Shown here: positions 1-11,100 of the stretch, in pieces
Layout of the letters: every line of letters starts with the position of its first letter
Numbering within the stretch: position 1 is the first letter of the stretch
Assembly: GCA_029964075.1 (NCBI GenBank)
Contig: CM057142.1
Coordinates: 3,053,770 to 3,117,769 of the forward strand
Origin: Patiria pectinifera
Taxonomy: Eukaryota; Echinodermata; Asteroidea; Valvatida; Asterinidae
Length of the DNA stretch: 64,000 bases
Reading direction: 5' to 3'
The notes under the pieces: model-generated
The model's database searches: none
Seen by the model: the letters and a program-made list of their open reading frames with translations, nothing else
Told to the model about the DNA's origin: nothing
Made by a program: the position numbers and the translations under genes

Positions 1-29
1 AGGTTATCTGTGTGATGTTTTTGGTATAG

Positions 30-143
30 GAAGCAAATGATCCAAAGAATAGAACAGAGCACCCGTGGATCATAACCCTTGGACATCGGCCCATGTATTG
101 CTCAGACACAGACGGTGATGACTGTACCAAACTCAGTAGCCTT
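30..143 (+). CDS. ACP7: ACP7-like exon a (first in window)
   Basis: This exon has 38 codons and ends in phase 0. It opens after an AG at 28-29 and closes before GTGAGT. It encodes EANDPKNRTEHPWIITLGHR and then PMYCSDTDGDDCTKLSSL. The GHRPMYCS block carries a metal-ligand histidine of the purple acid phosphatase fold. Confidence 0.92.
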
Positions 144-3100
144 GTGAGTATACTTTGGAATCATATGACTTTGCATGACCAAAAAATGACGAGGAAAACA
201 TGATTGGATGGTGCATGCAACGCATTTGTACCAAAATGAGGTGCTACATCACCAAAAGTTGGGGGGCGGGATGATTCAATAGACCACCCCCCCCCCTTCC
301 CCGGTCAAAAAGTGTGCGAGGGGGGGGGGGATATCTACCCCTATCCCCCAGGATTTATGCCCCTGTCGGTTCCTGACCCGGTTCCGATGCACAACCCCAC
401 TCGATCCTTAACTTACTTGCGATGGACTTGTAATGGACTATTGATTTGAAATGGATTAAACTCAACAATAACTCTGAGAAATTCTGTTATGAGCATGATG
501 TGAGTACTTGAGATCCCCCTTTAGTCTTAAGACCAGTCTTAGGTTGGATTGGTCTTGTTTCCAGCTTGGAATACTTGACCCTAGTCTGGGTCATAATCTA
601 ATCACCTCGGGCCTTGATGTTTCAACCCCCCAAAAAGGAGCTTTTTCAAAAACAGTTAATATGCCTTCAACTGTCTGGATTCTTAAGATACATGTTCGTA
701 TTTTGGCTGTGTACAAACTGGTAGTCTTGACTCTTGTTTCTCGGTAAAATTGAGCAGTGTTTTCTTTTTGTCTTTCCATTTATGTAGGTGCGAGCAGCTT
801 TGGAGGATTTATTCTATAAAAGCGGTAAGTAATTCACGTAGAGTTAAAAATTTGAATTTCTGGTCAGTGTTTGATTTCCAGAGTTTCAAAAGAAATAAAT
901 TAGTCAATATTAATCATTTCTTTAAATGCAAGATTTTGCTAGTATTCACCCCAAATAGTTTTCATTGCAATTAATTATTGGCTAAAACTGAACAGAATTT
1001 TTGAAGCTTGAGCAAAACTTGTGGTGGTTAATTGTAATGGAAAAATTGTTGTTAATTATTGAATGAGTGTTCCTGTTTATTTTGTAACAGGTGTTGATAT
1101 GGAGATCTGGGCCCACGAGCACAACTATGAGAGACTGTGGCCTGTCTATCAAGAAAAGGTACCGTAACAGAAGCTTTTGGCAAAAAAGGCATTTTAAATT
1201 CATTGAGTTATTCCAAAAGGTTTGAAGGGATACAGCTACTACTATTATGCTGCAGGATTATGAGAGGCACATGTATTTAATATTCCTGTCACTTTTGTTA
1301 GGTTTACAATGGCAGTAAAGATGCACCATACACAAATCCAAAGGCACCTGTGCACATCACCACTGGTTCGGCGGTAAGTGATTTTTTTTATTGGGGGAGG
1401 GGTCTGTTGGGGAGGGGGTTACGTTTTGGGGAAATTGCTTTGGTTGATGAAATGGTAGATTTGTGTTCTCTCCTGGCAAGTAATGACACATCTACTTTTC
1501 CATTCCTTCACCCAAAATGTGCAAAAAATTTTATACCTGACATTTTATTTCTTGCTCTTTCAGGACTTTGTGCTACAATTTGATTTGATTTGATTTGATT
1601 TGATCTATTGCAATTTCCACACAATACATGATACAGTTTGAATATAAGTTCAGATTTAACCCCAAAAAACATCAAAATTATCGAAAATTGTATAAAAAAA
1701 ATTAAAAATAAAACCTAGAAAATCCCCATGCAGTGGAAGCGGGGATAACGCAAAATACAAAATTCTAACAATATAAATATCAATAAATATGAAATAAAAT
1801 TGAATAGATGACATCGTGCCTGAGCATTATCATTTATTAGGAATCCTTTTAAGTGTAGATTAGGCATTTATCAAGCATGTTTGGTGTTTTTATATTTGTT
1901 ACATGGTAGGGATGCCAAGAGCGTCATGATATCTTTTCCTTGCCCAAGCCATGGGACGCTTTCCGTGCCGAAGACTACGGATTCACATTGATGCAGGTGA
2001 TCAACAAGACTCACCTAGCTTGGCAGCAAATCTCCGATGATAAGGTAGACTCCAGAGAGGTTTTCCCATCAATTACCCTGCAGTTTCATCTCAAGTGTTT
2101 TATATACTGAGAAAAAAACAATGAACCACAGAAAGCAGAAAAATAACCACAGCAAACCCCTATATTCTGGTGACTTTTTATGCTGAAGCAGATGTGAAAC
2201 TGAAGTTTCTGCCTTGAATGACATCACAGTTTTACTCATGAACATGGACATTTCTGTTAGCAAAACCAAAAAGGCACCAAAAAAACACCTTAAAATGACA
2301 ATATGGAGATTGCAAATAAAGTTAAATGGAACACAATGGAACATTTCCAGGATGGCATTTAGAATAATTCCATCACATGGGCCCTTTAAAGCGAAGTCCC
2401 CAAAAGCAAGGCCTACTATTTGATGAATCCACAGCTTGAACTTAAGCCAGTTGAGGGTTCCAAAACCAGTTGTCATAAAATGCTTGCAAGGTCAAAAGCT
2501 GTCAGACGTATTTTTCAAATTGGAGAGAAAAGATCCTGTCCAAATTTTCATCAAAAAATATCCATCGATCTGGGGACACTAAAATGTTTGGAATCCTCTC
2601 TTAGCTTGGGACGAGAGGCCTGTGGTTTACCATAGGGCTGTCAAATATCAGACCTAATAGGGCTATTCAGATCTTTTGTCCAGAAAAAAAACAAAGGAAG
2701 TTTGGTTTTTGTTGCATTTTACTGATACTTTATGAATTGCAATCTCTTTATAATTATCCCTTGAGCTCAGAGCTAGAGTCAGAGACTCAACTTGCCGATC
2801 TGTAACAAATGTGTTGTCGCTTGGGATGGGGGAGGGGTAACACAATAGTTGGAAAATATGATGGGGGGTAGGTGAAGGGCGTAGTCATTCTTTTTTGTCC
2901 TCCATCACCTACCTCTTCCTCTTTTTTCTCTCCCTAAGAAAATTGGAAACCGGGATTGTTAATTATTCAAGTAATTTCACACTATGAGCAGTAGTCAGCA
3001 GAGGAATTGAATTTGCTCTCGCTTAGCTGTCACTGTATTCTTGTAAACTCTCATCTCATGGGTGGCCTGATCTGTGCTTGAGCAGTGAGCACAATCCTCC

Positions 3101-3640
3101 CGGGTTGCCGATTATCAGGAAAATGTCGCGACAGAATTTCATGATGGCACAAGGACAGAGTCTTTAATAGCTACGTCAGCTTCAGTGGTAGCACAGCGGA
3201 TGACGAGTAACAGACATAAGCATTTGGTGTGCAGGCACGAGCTGAATGCCACTCACAAAGTGACATGGGAGTTTGAACCCCGACAGAAAACATGGACTTG
3301 GTGCTTATGTTCTTGGGCAAGACACTTTACTACAATTGCCGCTCTCTACCCAGGAGTATAAATGGGTACCTGTGAGGTTAGAGACCAGAATGCACTGATC
3401 TCAAGCTGCTGCAGAAAAGTAGTCTCTGCCAGATGAACAGGGGTAATAATTGTGAGGCTCTTTGCTGCACCTCGTGGGTTTCTAACCAGGGTCATCAGAT
3501 TTTGAAAACGTACTTCTATGTAAACCTGACTGCATCTTCACTTGCTTCTTTCTGTCTGTTTTTTTATCATGCAGCACGGGGAAGTGATCGACAAAGTGAT
3601 GCTTATCAAAGACAAACATGGCCCTGAAGCCTGGCTGTAA
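30..3640 (+). CDS. ACP7: Acid phosphatase type 7-like (purple acid phosphatase-like), C-terminal part, six exons
   Basis: Joined exons 30-143, 788-824, 1091-1158, 1302-1373, 1910-2044 and 3575-3640 give 492 nt: 163 residues plus a TAA stop, all with GT-AG borders and a continuous frame. Visible signatures are HPWIITLGHRPMYCS in the first exon, WAHEHNYERLWPVY in the third, which carries the metal-binding histidines and the family ER pair, and NPKAPVHITTGSAGC across the fourth and fifth. This order matches the C-terminal half of the ACP7/PAPL family of binuclear metal phosphoesterases, usually secreted or lysosomal enzymes that hydrolyse phosphomonoesters at acid pH. The N-terminal metal ligands (GDxG, GNHE) lie upstream of the window, so the gene is incomplete only because the window starts inside it. 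An NKT sequon in the fifth exon fits a secreted glycoprotein. No frameshift or internal stop is seen. Confidence 0.93.
788..824 (+). CDS. ACP7: ACP7-like exon b
   Basis: This 37-nt exon encodes VRAALEDLFYKS plus the first base of a glycine codon. It is bounded by TATGTAG and GTAAGT. The ACP7 family has LEDLFYKYGV at this point. Confidence 0.9.
1091..1158 (+). CDS. ACP7: ACP7-like exon c with AHEHNYER metal-site motif
   Basis: This 68-nt exon completes the split glycine codon and encodes VDMEIWAHEHNYERLWPVYQ followed by EK. The two histidines of AHEH correspond to the last metal ligands of the purple acid phosphatase active site. The donor is GTACCG. Confidence 0.93.
1302..1373 (+). CDS. ACP7: ACP7-like exon d
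   Basis: This exon has 24 codons in phase 0. It encodes VYNGSKDAPYTNPKAPVHIT and then TGSA. It is bounded by TTGTTAG and GTAAGT. The NP..PVHI.TGSAG block is typical of the family. Confidence 0.93.
1578..1604 (+). repeat. TTTGA microsatellite
   Basis: About five tandem copies of the pentamer TTTGA lie in an ACP7-like intron. Confidence 0.85.
1910..2044 (+). CDS. ACP7: ACP7-like exon e
   Basis: This exon has 45 codons in phase 0. It begins GCQERHDIFSLPKPWDAFRA and ends LAWQQISDDK, a beta-rich C-terminal segment of the family. It contains the N-glycosylation sequon NKT. Confidence 0.92.
3160..3435 (+). mobile_element. tRNA-derived SINE, degenerate
   Basis: A CAGTGGTAGCAC box-A-like stretch is followed by a box-B-like GAGTTTGAACCCCG. 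Then comes a SINE body with CTTGGGCAAGACACTTTAC and TACCCAGGAGTATAAATGGG. The same body recurs at 8188-8460 and, more weakly, at 14410-14830. It sits in the last ACP7-like intron on the sense strand. The distance between boxes is larger than in a tRNA, so this copy is probably rearranged. Confidence 0.7.
3575..3640 (+). CDS. ACP7: ACP7-like terminal exon f
   Basis: This exon has 22 codons including TAA, after the acceptor TTTTTTATCATGCAG. It encodes HGEVIDKVMLIKDKHGPEAW and a final L. It follows a SINE that sits close upstream in the same intron. Confidence 0.9.
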   Translation, partial: HGEVIDKVMLIKDKHGPEAWL

Positions 3641-3873
3641 TCTTGGCAGAGGACGATCACGAATGAGCAGCTGTAATTAAGGAAACGGGGAAGAAATTAC
3701 TATTGGGGTTTGTTTCGCTGCGAACGTCAGCTTTTTTATTGTTATAATACTGTTTTTTCACCTCCATCGGACATTCCATTGACAAGTTATGGCTGATTAA
3801 AGTTCACATTTATCGACATATCAAAGATTACAAATATCAATAACATCGATAATATCTTAACATCGAAAATAAA
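3641..3873 (+). other. Probable 3' UTR of ACP7-like gene with poly(A) signal
   Basis: AT-rich sequence after the stop codon holds AATAAA at 3868-3873. Further AT-rich signals lie downstream (around 4217), so the exact cleavage site is not known. Confidence 0.5.
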
Positions 3874-5299
3874 TCGCCCCAATTAGGTTTTTCACATTAT
3901 TTTCTCAACCGGCCTGTGCCGAGTTTCGTCTCATTTTGCCAGAACACCTCACATATGCCAAAGACTCCATGAAATAGCTCCAAGGAGCACCTTTGTAATG
4001 AAATTTTATTGACAAACTTAATATTCAATATATTTTTGAATATGCAAGAATAATTTTTTTGCAATAGCTATGAATATGATACCTAAGATGCTGCCTACTG
4101 AAGATGATGTTATGAGGCTTTTAAAATCACAAAAGTTTGTTAACGTATTAAAATTTATAAAAATATTTCACAATTATTTTCTTGATACAATGCACACAGA
4201 AATTGGCAATGTGTTAAATAAAAGTTTTATTCTATGCAAATAATTGAACAAGATTTTGTTTTTGAAAAGATCACACCAAAGAATTATTTGAAATATATAT
4301 GTTTATATATATTGGTTACTTTTAAACTTACTTTCTAGTCTACAAACATTTCTACAGCTCAAAAAAATAGCTTTTTGCATATCTGAATAAGCTTAAAACA
4401 TGATTTATATTGCATAAAAAAACATTGAAATTTAAATGCTTAAATTCTATGCACCATAGACATTAAGATGAAAGTAACCAGTTAAAAGTGTGGTTAGATA
4501 TGAAACTCGGACTGTGTGGTTAACAAGTTTCACAACTTGAACTACGGGGGGTCATTTGTAATTGCAAGTACCCAGAAAAGTATCTTACGATTTCATGACG
4601 GAAACCTTGCTCAATTGAAGATAGGATTGGTATCAAACACCTGTGAAATTGTTCCATCTGAAATGGTATTTTGTGTGAGTTAGGCTAGCAACTGAATCAA
4701 TTGAAAAGAACAAAAAAAATTGTGCACACATATTCTCTGTTTTCTAAAAATGTCTAGTGTTCCATGAGCTGAAACTTCGACAGGTTAGTTCTTTGGACCC
4801 TTAAGATTTTGACCAATATTGTGGCTTCAAATGAAAAGAATTTCACAAAAAGCAAATGATCCTTTGTACCTTTAACAATTATAAATAACTAATGTACTGG
4901 AATCGTATTGTTAAACTTAGTTTAAAAGTTGTTTTTAACAAAAAAGGATACTAGTATTTTTAAGGTAGTCAGATATTTCGCCCAATGATAAAGTAAAAAA
5001 TGGATATAAATGATGAAGTAACAACAATGCGATATTCACAACAAATAGGAGGGACTATGAATACTATCTTAAAAACTAGATCTACCAAAAACATGTATGG
5101 GCAATAACTATCCTACATATTTCATAAAAAAAAGTCATAAATACTTGTGTTAGACACATTTTCAAAGTATGAAGGTGTGAAGTACTTCAGTTCTTTGGTT
5201 TAATTTTGAAATTAATCATTATTATGATTACAAAAATGCAACAAAATAGTCTGTGTATGAAATATTGAACAATACACTAGTTAATATTTAATACATACA
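3874..5299. other. AT-rich intergenic stretch, nothing recognised
   Basis: No splice-bounded exon, RNA gene or clear repeat structure was seen here. Only weak alternative poly(A)-like signals are present. Confidence 0.5.
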
Positions 5300-5301
5300 T
5301 A

Positions 5302-5997
5302 CAGCGTGTGTCAATAAAAACGCAGGATTCAAAGCGAATTTTTTTCTGAGAAAATTATGCTACTGGTGTGCCTAATTTGATAAGGATTTGATTGTCCATA
5401 ATTTCGTCTTTGACAAGATTTTTTGTTTGGTGGAATTTGGACTTTTGGTTCAAAAGTTATGACAAGTTTTGCGAAGCCCTTCTGAAGCGGGTTGGTCTGA
5501 TTCAATGACCTTAACACAACGACCAGTTATGTACAATGCAGGTATGCATTGAAGACAATTAAACCAGAACAAAACTTTCTTTGAAACAACTGATGATAAG
5601 TATCACTTAACTTTAATAACTGGACTATCATTGTTTCAAAGCATCATGAATGTCGTCTCTGACATATCAAATAACATTGATTGTGGACTAAAGGATTATG
5701 TAAACCTAATCCTGCCACAGATGTCCTTCTTTGTGATCCACAAATACTTTCACCTGTACTGAATTCAAACCTTTCATTAGGTATGTGTGATTTCACAAAT
5801 CAGACCAGCTTGGAATTTATAACCCTTCTTCAATGTACTCTATCTCTGGACAGGATTGTCCAAATGAGATGGGATAAAAAGCATAGTGAAGAGAAGGAAA
5901 GGTACTTTGAAAAGAGGGTTAACATTATGATGAATAGGGGTGGTTTATATTCTTAATATTTTTGTTTCTAATCCTGCGTTTTTATTGACACACGCTG
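5302..5997. mobile_element. Non-autonomous Tc1/mariner-like transposon
   Basis: A 696-bp element is bounded by perfect 28-bp terminal inverted repeats (5302-5329 and 5970-5997) that start CAGCGTGTGTCAATAAAAAC. A TA dinucleotide sits on each side (5300-5301 and 5998-5999), the target duplication of the Tc1/mariner superfamily. The interior has only short ORFs with no DDE/D transposase motif, so the copy is non-autonomous. The perfect repeats suggest fairly recent insertion. Confidence 0.88.
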
Positions 5998-7944
5998 TAT
6001 ACTTTATTAAGTGAGCATACCGGCGAAGTACAATACTCTGTTCATTAAAGTACTATGCTTTAACCAATTGAGGCTGATAAAGATAACGTTTTTCATGCAT
6101 AGTTAGCAAGAAACGTTACTGGATTGAGTTATTCCCAGTGAAGTTTCTTAGATTTTTTTTTTTCAATTTAGTTCACCATTTAACCCATTCATTTATTGTA
6201 ACATTTTTACAAAAAAAATAAATTTTAAGCACATGTAAAAGACATCTATTTCTAATAACTGAATATGTAAATACATTTTGATGATTTGATCTGTCCCAGA
6301 TAAAAATAACCAATATTTAAATATCATCTGTTAACTCATTGCCATTTAAATAATAAAGATTTGTTGCTAAGATTATGGCCTAATACAAAATTTATAAAAA
6401 TAAAAAGTTTTCAGACAACGGAATGCAAAATGGATGCATTTGTTTCAGTATTATCTGTTTACATCAAATATGTCAACATATGACACATTGAATAAAGAAA
6501 ATGGTTATTGCGAATCCATCACGGAGCTTCAGAATTTCCTATTACTATTTCATACAGGGTGTGCAGACTAATCCACGACCTCAATTAGACACTCAGACAC
6601 AGGTGGTATGTACGCACTCTTGTTGGACCGCGTTCTGGGAATTTTCTTATTGCTAAGCCACTTAGGACTGAGTTATGGGGACTTTCTGCTGTCCCCACAG
6701 CGTCTTGGTCCCCATAGTACCATGGGACAAAACGTATACATCCCCACAGTTGCGGGACAAGTATGCGTGGATTCGCAAATACACACACGCCTGGCTATTT
6801 AGAACCTTACTATATGCGCACAAGCATGTTTTCACCTCAGAAATGACTATTAAGTTTCTTCCGCTGTTTAGTTTATTTTGATTATGAGTGGTTTGGCTTA
6901 AACATAAGTATAGCAGTATGCTGCCAGTTGCTATGGAAACAGAAAAGCCATCCCCCTGATGTCAGTAAGGGGTCCTGGTGATTTCAAGAGGCCATGCACC
7001 CCTATTTGTTAGCCAAAACTGAAACCTTGGCATACTGTATAGGTGCAATTCCATGGTAACTCACGTTGGAGGGGTCTTGGAGGGGACTCCGTCAAGTCTG
7101 TGCTTAGTTTATAAAGTGAAATTATTGAGGATGGATTTTTCTCACTGAAGATCCCTTGAAATTAATTGAATAAACTACAACAAAAGGCCAACATAAAAAA
7201 AGTTCTTTTGGCTTGGCAATAAGTTTTATGGGTAACTCACGTTACACAAAAAGGATATGGAAAATTTTTAAATGCCTTCCATTTGAAAGTTTTCCTCATA
7301 CTGTACGCCAATGAAAAATCTGTTCAGTGTCCTTGCAACATTAGGGTATATAAGTCATATTCTGCCATTACAATTATAAATAATCAATCATAAAGCTTCC
7401 AGAGGGACATATTTCAGTAAGTCAGTTATGGTAACTCACGTTGCAGTTTGTCCGCCATTCTTTGGTACAAGTTGCCACGTACAATATCTGAGATCTCATT
7501 TTGTTCCCTCATACGATCAGAGCTTCATGACACATGGCATCAAATGACACGACATCAAAATCACTGTGTATTCATTGTTTCATTGTTGCCTCAAATTTAG
7601 TGGCAACACAGCAAGCAATGAGTAACATGCGCTTATGTTGCCCCAGCAGCGTGGCTACTCATTGGGATTTTTTCCCAAGATCTTGGGAATTTAGGCAAGG
7701 GCCTCGAAACGTATTGAGAACAGACAAAATATTAATTGAAGCACTTTGTGAGCCCCATTCACACACAAATAGGGTCTGAGCTGCTATTTCTATGCAAAAT
7801 GACGATATCTTGGGAAATCTTGGGAATTTTTCTGTGGTCATCTTGGGATTTTCAAATTTGATGAGTGGCCACCCTGCGCCCCAGTTAGGATGAAATTTCA
7901 TGTGAAATCAATTCTGCTGGTTGAAGTTTCTCGGACCGCCCGAT
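5998..7944. other. Intergenic stretch between the two convergent genes
   Basis: This separates the ends of the ACP7-like and P450 genes, which converge. It would include the P450 3' UTR, but I could not identify the cleavage signal. The 13-mer GGTAACTCACGTT occurs three times, at 7055, 7231 and 7430. No exon-like reading frame was recognised. Confidence 0.45.
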
Positions 7945-8106
7945 TTATGAAGTCACATGGTTGAGAGGAGCGACAGGCTTGATGTACACCAAGCAGCCGT
8001 CCTTGGGTTTGCAGGTTACCATCTTAACGAAGTGCAAAGACTGACCGGGTACCAGCTCAAAGTGGAAATACTTCATCAGTTTGGCCATGATGACGCGAGC
8101 CTCAAT
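7945..8106 (-). CDS. CYP46A1: CYP46A-like exon 13, C-terminus and stop
   Basis: This exon has 54 codons including TAA. It begins IEARVIMAKLMKYFHFELVP and ends PVAPLNHVTS. The MAKL...ELVPGQ block resembles the L-helix and the following beta strand in CYP46A. Confidence 0.92.
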   Translation of the reverse strand: MEARVIMAKLMKYFHFELVPGQSLHFVKMVTCKPKDGCLVYIKPVAPLNHVTS

Positions 8107-11100
8107 CTGTCACGGGTGGAGGGGAGGAGAATTATTGACAATGTTTGAAAATGAAATATGCCATATACTTCACCGTCTTTATTGGTGGGCACGTGTGGTC
8201 TAGCGGTGGAGCACAGGATTCATGATCGTGAGGTTGTGGGTTCGAGCCCCGCCGTGGCCATGCGTGTTGTGCCCTTGAGTAGGGTGCTTTACCGCAATTA
8301 CTCCTCTCAACCCAGGTGTTAAATGGGTACCGGCATTATTCAATGCTAGAAAGGTAATTACAGACTCGCTGTGGAGGTGGTGTGGCGATCCCCCCCACAG
8401 CAGCATATGAGTCTGGCCCAATCGCTAACGAAAGAGAGATGGGCACTCCGTTCCTGTTAACACAGGTTTGTCCCCTTCACTTTACTTTAAGTTCACCGTC
8501 TTTACGCCAATGCGAAAACGAAGCGAGTTTGACATTTTGAAACATTAGCTATGAAATTCAAAGTTGAAATGTGTTCAACTGTTGCGAATTTGCAGAGCGA
8601 AAACTTGCCATGGCATCTCAACTTCATGGTCTTGTTCAATTTCGCGTTCAGTATGTGTTACTTTTGGTTACAATATTTATTGGCCTGAGTTGCAAACAAG
8701 TCGATCACAGATTAAATCATAAATCCAATAAGTCAATCACAAGTAAGTTTACAACAATATCCTAAGGCAAGTTATTGCGGTAGCACCATGTGGCAAAATC
8801 TCTTTTGTGAGTATGTGTGGTTCTGAAAAGAACCGGAGGGTACTCAAGGTTTCGGACGGTATGCTCTGCCCATCGTCAGGAGACTGAGGGATTGAGCACC
8901 CTCAGTTTGCATCCTTCTTACGCTTGACTGCTTGCATCCCACGGCCTGCATGAGTTCCCCGGGGTTTGCATCCCTCTCACGCTTCATTTTTTCAGTCACA
9001 GCCACTTCACCGTTGGAATCCATCAGTCTCCTGACGACAGGCAGAGCATACTGTCCGAAACGTTGAGTACCCTCTATTCTAATTTAATGGAATTTTGCGT
9101 TGGGGTGATGTAAATCAAATTAGGTTAGCCCTTCACTGACGTATGAACACTGTATACTCAGTTTGTACCTCCCGAGTGAAAGTTGGAAAAAATCACTCGG
9201 GTGGGACTCGAACCCACGACCTCCTGCTTTCTAGTGCAGATGTCTTACCACTCGACCACCGAGCTAACGGGATCGGTTGGCTGGTATGAATCTGATGTAC
9301 ATAGCAGCGGGTACCGCATTAACTATTCTAATTTAATGGAATTTTGCGTCGGGATGATGTAAATCAAATTAGGTTTGCCCTTCACCGACGTCCCACCCAA
9401 GTGATTTTTTCCAACCTTCACTCGGGAGGTAACACAGTGAGTATCCTCTGGTTCTTTTCAGAACCACACATACTCACAAAAGAGATTTTGCCACATGGTG
9501 CTACCGCAACAACTTACCTTATTATTACCCTTCACCATGCAAACCTTCAAATCTTATCGGGGGAGGGAGGGGGTTCAATGCAAAATGAATGACTTGTGAG
9601 GACTGGAATGTATTAAAGTAGATCATTTGTAGCTATCCAAAAAGTAACTGACAAAATCATTGTTGAAAAGCTTACTTAAGAATGACACTCAGACCAGCAC
9701 CACTGCTCCCTCCCCCCCCCCCTTTTTACGTCTAGAATATATCGGACGGACCCTGAGCTAACCTATTTCACTTCACTCTTCTAAATTCAAAGATGGCCCT
9801 TCTCAGTCACTGAAGGGTCATTATGTCAAGCACTCACCATTGCAAACTGTTGCCCGATGCATTTTCTTGGACCCAGAGAAAAGGGGATGTGCACATATTT
9901 GAAACTAATGAAGAAAAATGGGTAAATGTCCATTGAAACGTACATAAATTTTTTGAAGTTCGGAGTCCTAAATTCACGATCCAAGCAGACTTTTCTTTTG
10001 ACAAAGAATTCTCAACCTTTATACTTTATATACTTGCGGTCATTGTAGATGGTAATTTAAGCAGATTGCAACAACGTATTATGGCTAACAGAACTTTTGT
10101 ACATAACGTAACAACTCTTGTGAGAAAACAATTCCTATAAATGTCAATGAATAAAGTGATGAGTCTTCGCATAAATCACTGAAGGTCAAAGGCGAGGGCC
10201 ATTATCAGCAACCAGGCCCCTAACCAGTTTTACTGCTTCATCACACAATTATTCCCCATTCATATCTAGCTAATCTGATCAAAAATCATAAAACGTCAAA
10301 AAGTTGGCAAACTGCCCAACGATTTTGTTTTACTATTTAACTCAATGTTCAGGCCACTTCCACTATGAACATGTTCATCCCTTAAATTCATTAAAAGTCC
10401 ACTTCTCTGTGAAAAGAATCTTTAAGAGATGTTTCACGGACATTTACATGGGGCTGATATGGGACTAATCCTGTAAGGGTGTTTTCACGTTTTTTTAATG
10501 ACCCTGGCCACTGAGGATTATCATTGGTTATACATAACGGTACACTGTGTCTATCTCCATGGGTAAACAAAGGACTTTCTTAAAGGGAATGTACATCATT
10601 GGCTTTTGCTGTAATATTTAGAAATGAACTTTTTGAAGGGTAAGTATAATAGATCAAATATTGTTTTAACTGACATGTTTGAAGTTTTGTGTTCGAAAAT
10701 GCTTGAAAAACCAAGAAAAACAAAATTGTTTAAGTAGTCTGGTTCCCTACTCCACTAAAGATAAAATGGATCAATTTATAGATGTCGGAAAATTGTAAGG
10801 TAAGGGAACCAGTCTAGCTGGCCTGCACCCGTTCATGAACATGTTACCAATAGCAAACAAATTAGGACTGAAAAAAATTGCAAATTTGGAGCAGTAGTTG
10901 AAAAATAGTTAGGTTTTTTGACCACCGTTGGAAATGAATACAAAAATACCATTTTCTTGATAATAACTTGACACCAGGTGCCATAATTTTACAGGATGCT
11001 TTAGACTGTCATTTACCAACATCCTAGTAAGGTATTTCGTAAAAACTTGGTAGTTTTATTTTTCGCTGTTTGCAAATGTTGTTTATTCCCTTTAAGGGTG

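Noticed and set aside
2069-2476. 135-codon minus-strand frame inside the ACP7-like gene
   Set aside because: It lies in an intron and its DNA partly resembles the repeat at 49222-49751, so it is likely a repeat remnant.
9193-9268. Functional tRNA-Ser gene
   Set aside because: The anticodon stem is poor, the long variable arm is missing, and related sequence is repeated in a SINE-like context.
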